A stretch of 64,000 nt of DNA, from positions 62,001 to 126,000 of the forward strand of contig JAEUUO010000023.1 of the NCBI GenBank assembly GCA_016787575.1. The letters run 5' to 3'. The stretch comes from Saprospiraceae bacterium. GTDB taxonomy: Bacteria > Bacteroidota > Bacteroidia > Chitinophagales > Saprospiraceae. Shown here in pieces: positions 62,276-64,000 of the stretch. Both the position numbers and the translations under genes were made by a program. Under the pieces are notes generated by a model. The model did no database searches, was not told where the DNA came from, and was given only the letters and a program-made list of their open reading frames with translations. Within the stretch, counting starts at the first letter, position 1, and the number at the start of each line of letters is the position of its first letter.

Positions 62276-64000
62276 TTACTGATTTCTTTTTATTGTAAAT
62301 TGTTTTTTACTAAATATTTTACTATCTTGGTCGACTAAGCAAATAAAATAAACGCCATCTAGGTATTTTTCTATGTTTAGTTTAAAATTGCTATTATTAG
62401 TTACATTTCCTTCCAAGATTTTGGTGCCTAAGAGATTATAAACAATAAATCGCTTTACCGACAAAACATTTGCTTTATAATTTACGTGGAGTATCTCATT
62501 GACAGGATTAGGATACAATTCTAAAAAATTATTTGTTTGATAAGTATCGTCTCTTTTTCGGACTTCTAAAGGAGCCTCAGTTGGCAAATATAGATCTGCT
62601 TGAGATGTGCCACTATGTAGGGCTAATAGAGATTTAGCATAAGACCTGTAAGGAGATTTTATTTCTGCCAGCATACTCAAGGTTTGTCTATCAATTTCTT
62701 CAAAATTATACCCCCATTTTTCTTTGAGACGTTTTATATTTAATTCTTGAATTTTTTTAAGACTTTTCAAGTCATCAGTGTTTTCTGGATTTAAATTTGC
62801 CAATTCTTCAGCTTTATCGAAATTTTGAAGTAATAAATTTAATCCAATGGCCAATCTGAGTTCATATTCTGATTGTTCAGGTATTAAAATTTGTATAGCA
62901 TCTTGATAAGCATTATTTGCAATTAACTTGATTAAAGTTTGATTTAAAATAAAGTAAAGGTCTTTTTCTGCAATATTTAGCTCTTTTTTAAGCTCAGTAT
63001 TTGAAGGATCTAAGTTTAATAGTGACATGCTGAAGTAAACTTTCGCACGTGCTTCTGAGATGCTTATATTTGGCGAGAATCTATCTTCTCCATTTTTGGA
63101 GCAATCGGTTTGTGTTTTAACTTTAATAGGATTTAAGTAATAATTATTTATTCCACCATCTGACAAATTGTTTGTTGGCACTTCGCATTGATTGTCGCCT
63201 GCATCACAATAAATCGCTAAAGGTTGCTGACGTATGAAGTACTGAAATGTATAAAATGGTGAAGGTGCATAAATGTCTATTTTAGATTGCATGCAATTAT
63301 TTGCAACCCTTGAATTGTCTCCTTGTTCAGATCTGATGCTTGACCCTGGCTCTATTACTACGCTAATATCAATGTTGGAAGGAAAGCAATTATCCAAAAA
63401 TTGTGTTTGCTCATTGATATCCTTGAATAAAATCCCATTTTCATGTTTGTCAAATTGATTGCATTTAATCAGATTGTGATCGTCGCCACTTGCATCTGAA
63501 ACTACCGCCAACGGAATATTTCGAAACCGATTGTTTTCAATATTATAATAGCTATATCCTTCCATAATAATACCATTGCCGGTTGCATCAAATAAATCAT
63601 TGTTGATGATATTTACACGGTCTAGTCCATTTCCTGAGGAACAATAAATGTGACGAATGTTATTTTTAAAATAATTGGGATTGCTATTATTTTGTCCAAT
63701 TTCCAAACTTCCTTTGTAATAGAGGGTGTTGTAAGATTCAATTCCACTTGGCAAATTTCTGAATTGATTATGGTCATAAATTTTAGCACCAAAATCTACC
63801 CCAAATATTCCTGCAATATCTAAAAAACGGAAGGTGTTGCGAATAAATGTAATGTCATTGCATTCCCAGATTGTAACTCCAATCGAGTTATCAACGTAGT
63901 TTCCATTTTCACTAAATATGCAATTGATAATTTTACTTTTGTTTGGGTAATTGTATTTCATAAATTCTATTGCTCGACGATTATCGACGAAGCTGCTATT
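62276..64000 (-). CDS. T9SS type A sorting-domain protein with right-handed beta-helix (partial, N-terminus outside window)
   Basis: At least 574 codons; the frame is open to the right edge (13 codons before the ATG at 63961 read NSSFVDNRRAIEF), so the N-terminus is missing. First about 250 residues show parallel beta-helix repeats of N-x-F-x-N-x-x-x-G-I type (ITFIRNTFRFLDIAGIFG, NIENNRFRNIPLAVVSD, LIKCNQFDKHENGILF), as in NosD/pectate-lyase-like proteins. Then an alpha-helical part (LNIAEKDLYFILNQTLIKLI) and the type A end: LYPNPVNEILHVNYKA, VKRFIVYNLLGTKILEGNV, KYLDGVYFICLVDQD. Probably binds or cleaves polysaccharide; not shown. Confidence 0.85.
   Translation of the reverse strand, partial: NSSFVDNRRAIEFMKYNYPNKSKIINCIFSENGNYVDNSIGVTIWECNDITFIRNTFRFLDIAGIFGVDFGAKIYDHNQFRNLPSGIESYNTLYYKGSLEIGQNNSNPNYFKNNIRHIYCSSGNGLDRVNIINNDLFDATGNGIIMEGYSYYNIENNRFRNIPLAVVSDASGDDHNLIKCNQFDKHENGILFKDINEQTQFLDNCFPSNIDISVVIEPGSSIRSEQGDNSRVANNCMQSKIDIYAPSPFYTFQYFIRQQPLAIYCDAGDNQCEVPTNNLSDGGINNYYLNPIKVKTQTDCSKNGEDRFSPNISISEARAKVYFSMSLLNLDPSNTELKKELNIAEKDLYFILNQTLIKLIANNAYQDAIQILIPEQSEYELRLAIGLNLLLQNFDKAEELANLNPENTDDLKSLKKIQELNIKRLKEKWGYNFEEIDRQTLSMLAEIKSPYRSYAKSLLALHSGTSQADLYLPTEAPLEVRKRDDTYQTNNFLELYPNPVNEILHVNYKANVLSVKRFIVYNLLGTKILEGNVTNNSNFKLNIEKYLDGVYFICLVDQDSKIFSKKQFTIKRNQ

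Overview
The window comes from a free-living Bacteroidota bacterium, most probably of the Saprospiria/Chitinophagia/Flavobacteriia type. Evidence: AT-rich DNA; Bacteroidota-type promoters (-7 box TAnnTTTG, often with TTG 19-22 bases upstream) before a tRNA gene, the HU gene and others; no obvious Shine-Dalgarno dependence; many SPII lipoproteins and beta-barrel proteins; six large secreted proteins with type IX secretion (T9SS) C-terminal domains (two gliding-motility/type B, four type A); and an aerobic respiratory gene set. No rRNA, CRISPR array, complete IS element or prophage was seen. All calls come from reading the sequence and from family knowledge; no database search was run.

Layout. 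1-7.1 kb: a cut-off TerC membrane protein, an outer-membrane beta-barrel receptor and a fused isobutyryl-CoA mutase (IcmF). 7.2-8.9 kb: a secreted protein with His/Cys motifs, an 8-bp-period repeat spacer and uppP. 8.9-18.3 kb: a complete cbb3 oxidase island on the minus strand (ccoI, ccoS, fused ccoNO, ccoQ, ccoP, ccoG, ccoH, a DsbD_2/TauE-like membrane protein, ric), with two FNR/CRP-type boxes at identical spacing from -7-like elements. 18.4-22.1 kb: a minus-strand run of PrsW protease, lipoprotein, ICMT-like methyltransferase, DUF4286 protein and a probably frameshifted beta-barrel protein. 22.4-29.4 kb: secreted proteins and lipoproteins of unknown role, HU, and a Tat-exported amine-oxidase-like flavoenzyme. 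29.5-35.2 kb: phosphate operon (porin, pstS, pstC, pstA, pstB, phoU) in which PstC carries a degenerate PstS-like half domain. 35.3-39.0 kb: galK, an S37 peptidase and lysA on the minus strand.

39.3-49.4 kb: small secreted proteins, a 1.36-k-residue T9SS adhesin-like protein with about 11 Cys-paired repeats, a histidine-phosphatase lipoprotein, and an M64 peptidase next to an STN-domain protein. 49.5-51.1 kb: an orphan tyrosine recombinase with an unusually palindrome-rich leader and spacer. 51.1-58.1 kb: a lipoprotein, a T9SS protein, tRNA-Cys, a PAP2 phosphatase, an MbfA-like iron exporter and a second gliding-associated protein. 58.2-64 kb: a Wzx-type flippase, tRNA-Val, and three consecutive T9SS type A proteins, the last running off the right edge.

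Most of the window is ordinary core metabolism. The most interesting signals are the PstS-like insert in PstC, the paired FNR-like promoters of the cbb3 island, the palindrome field beside the recombinase, the 7- and 8-bp-period spacer repeats, and the homopolymer frameshift that removes the end of a beta-barrel protein. I did not find a clearly new multi-gene system.
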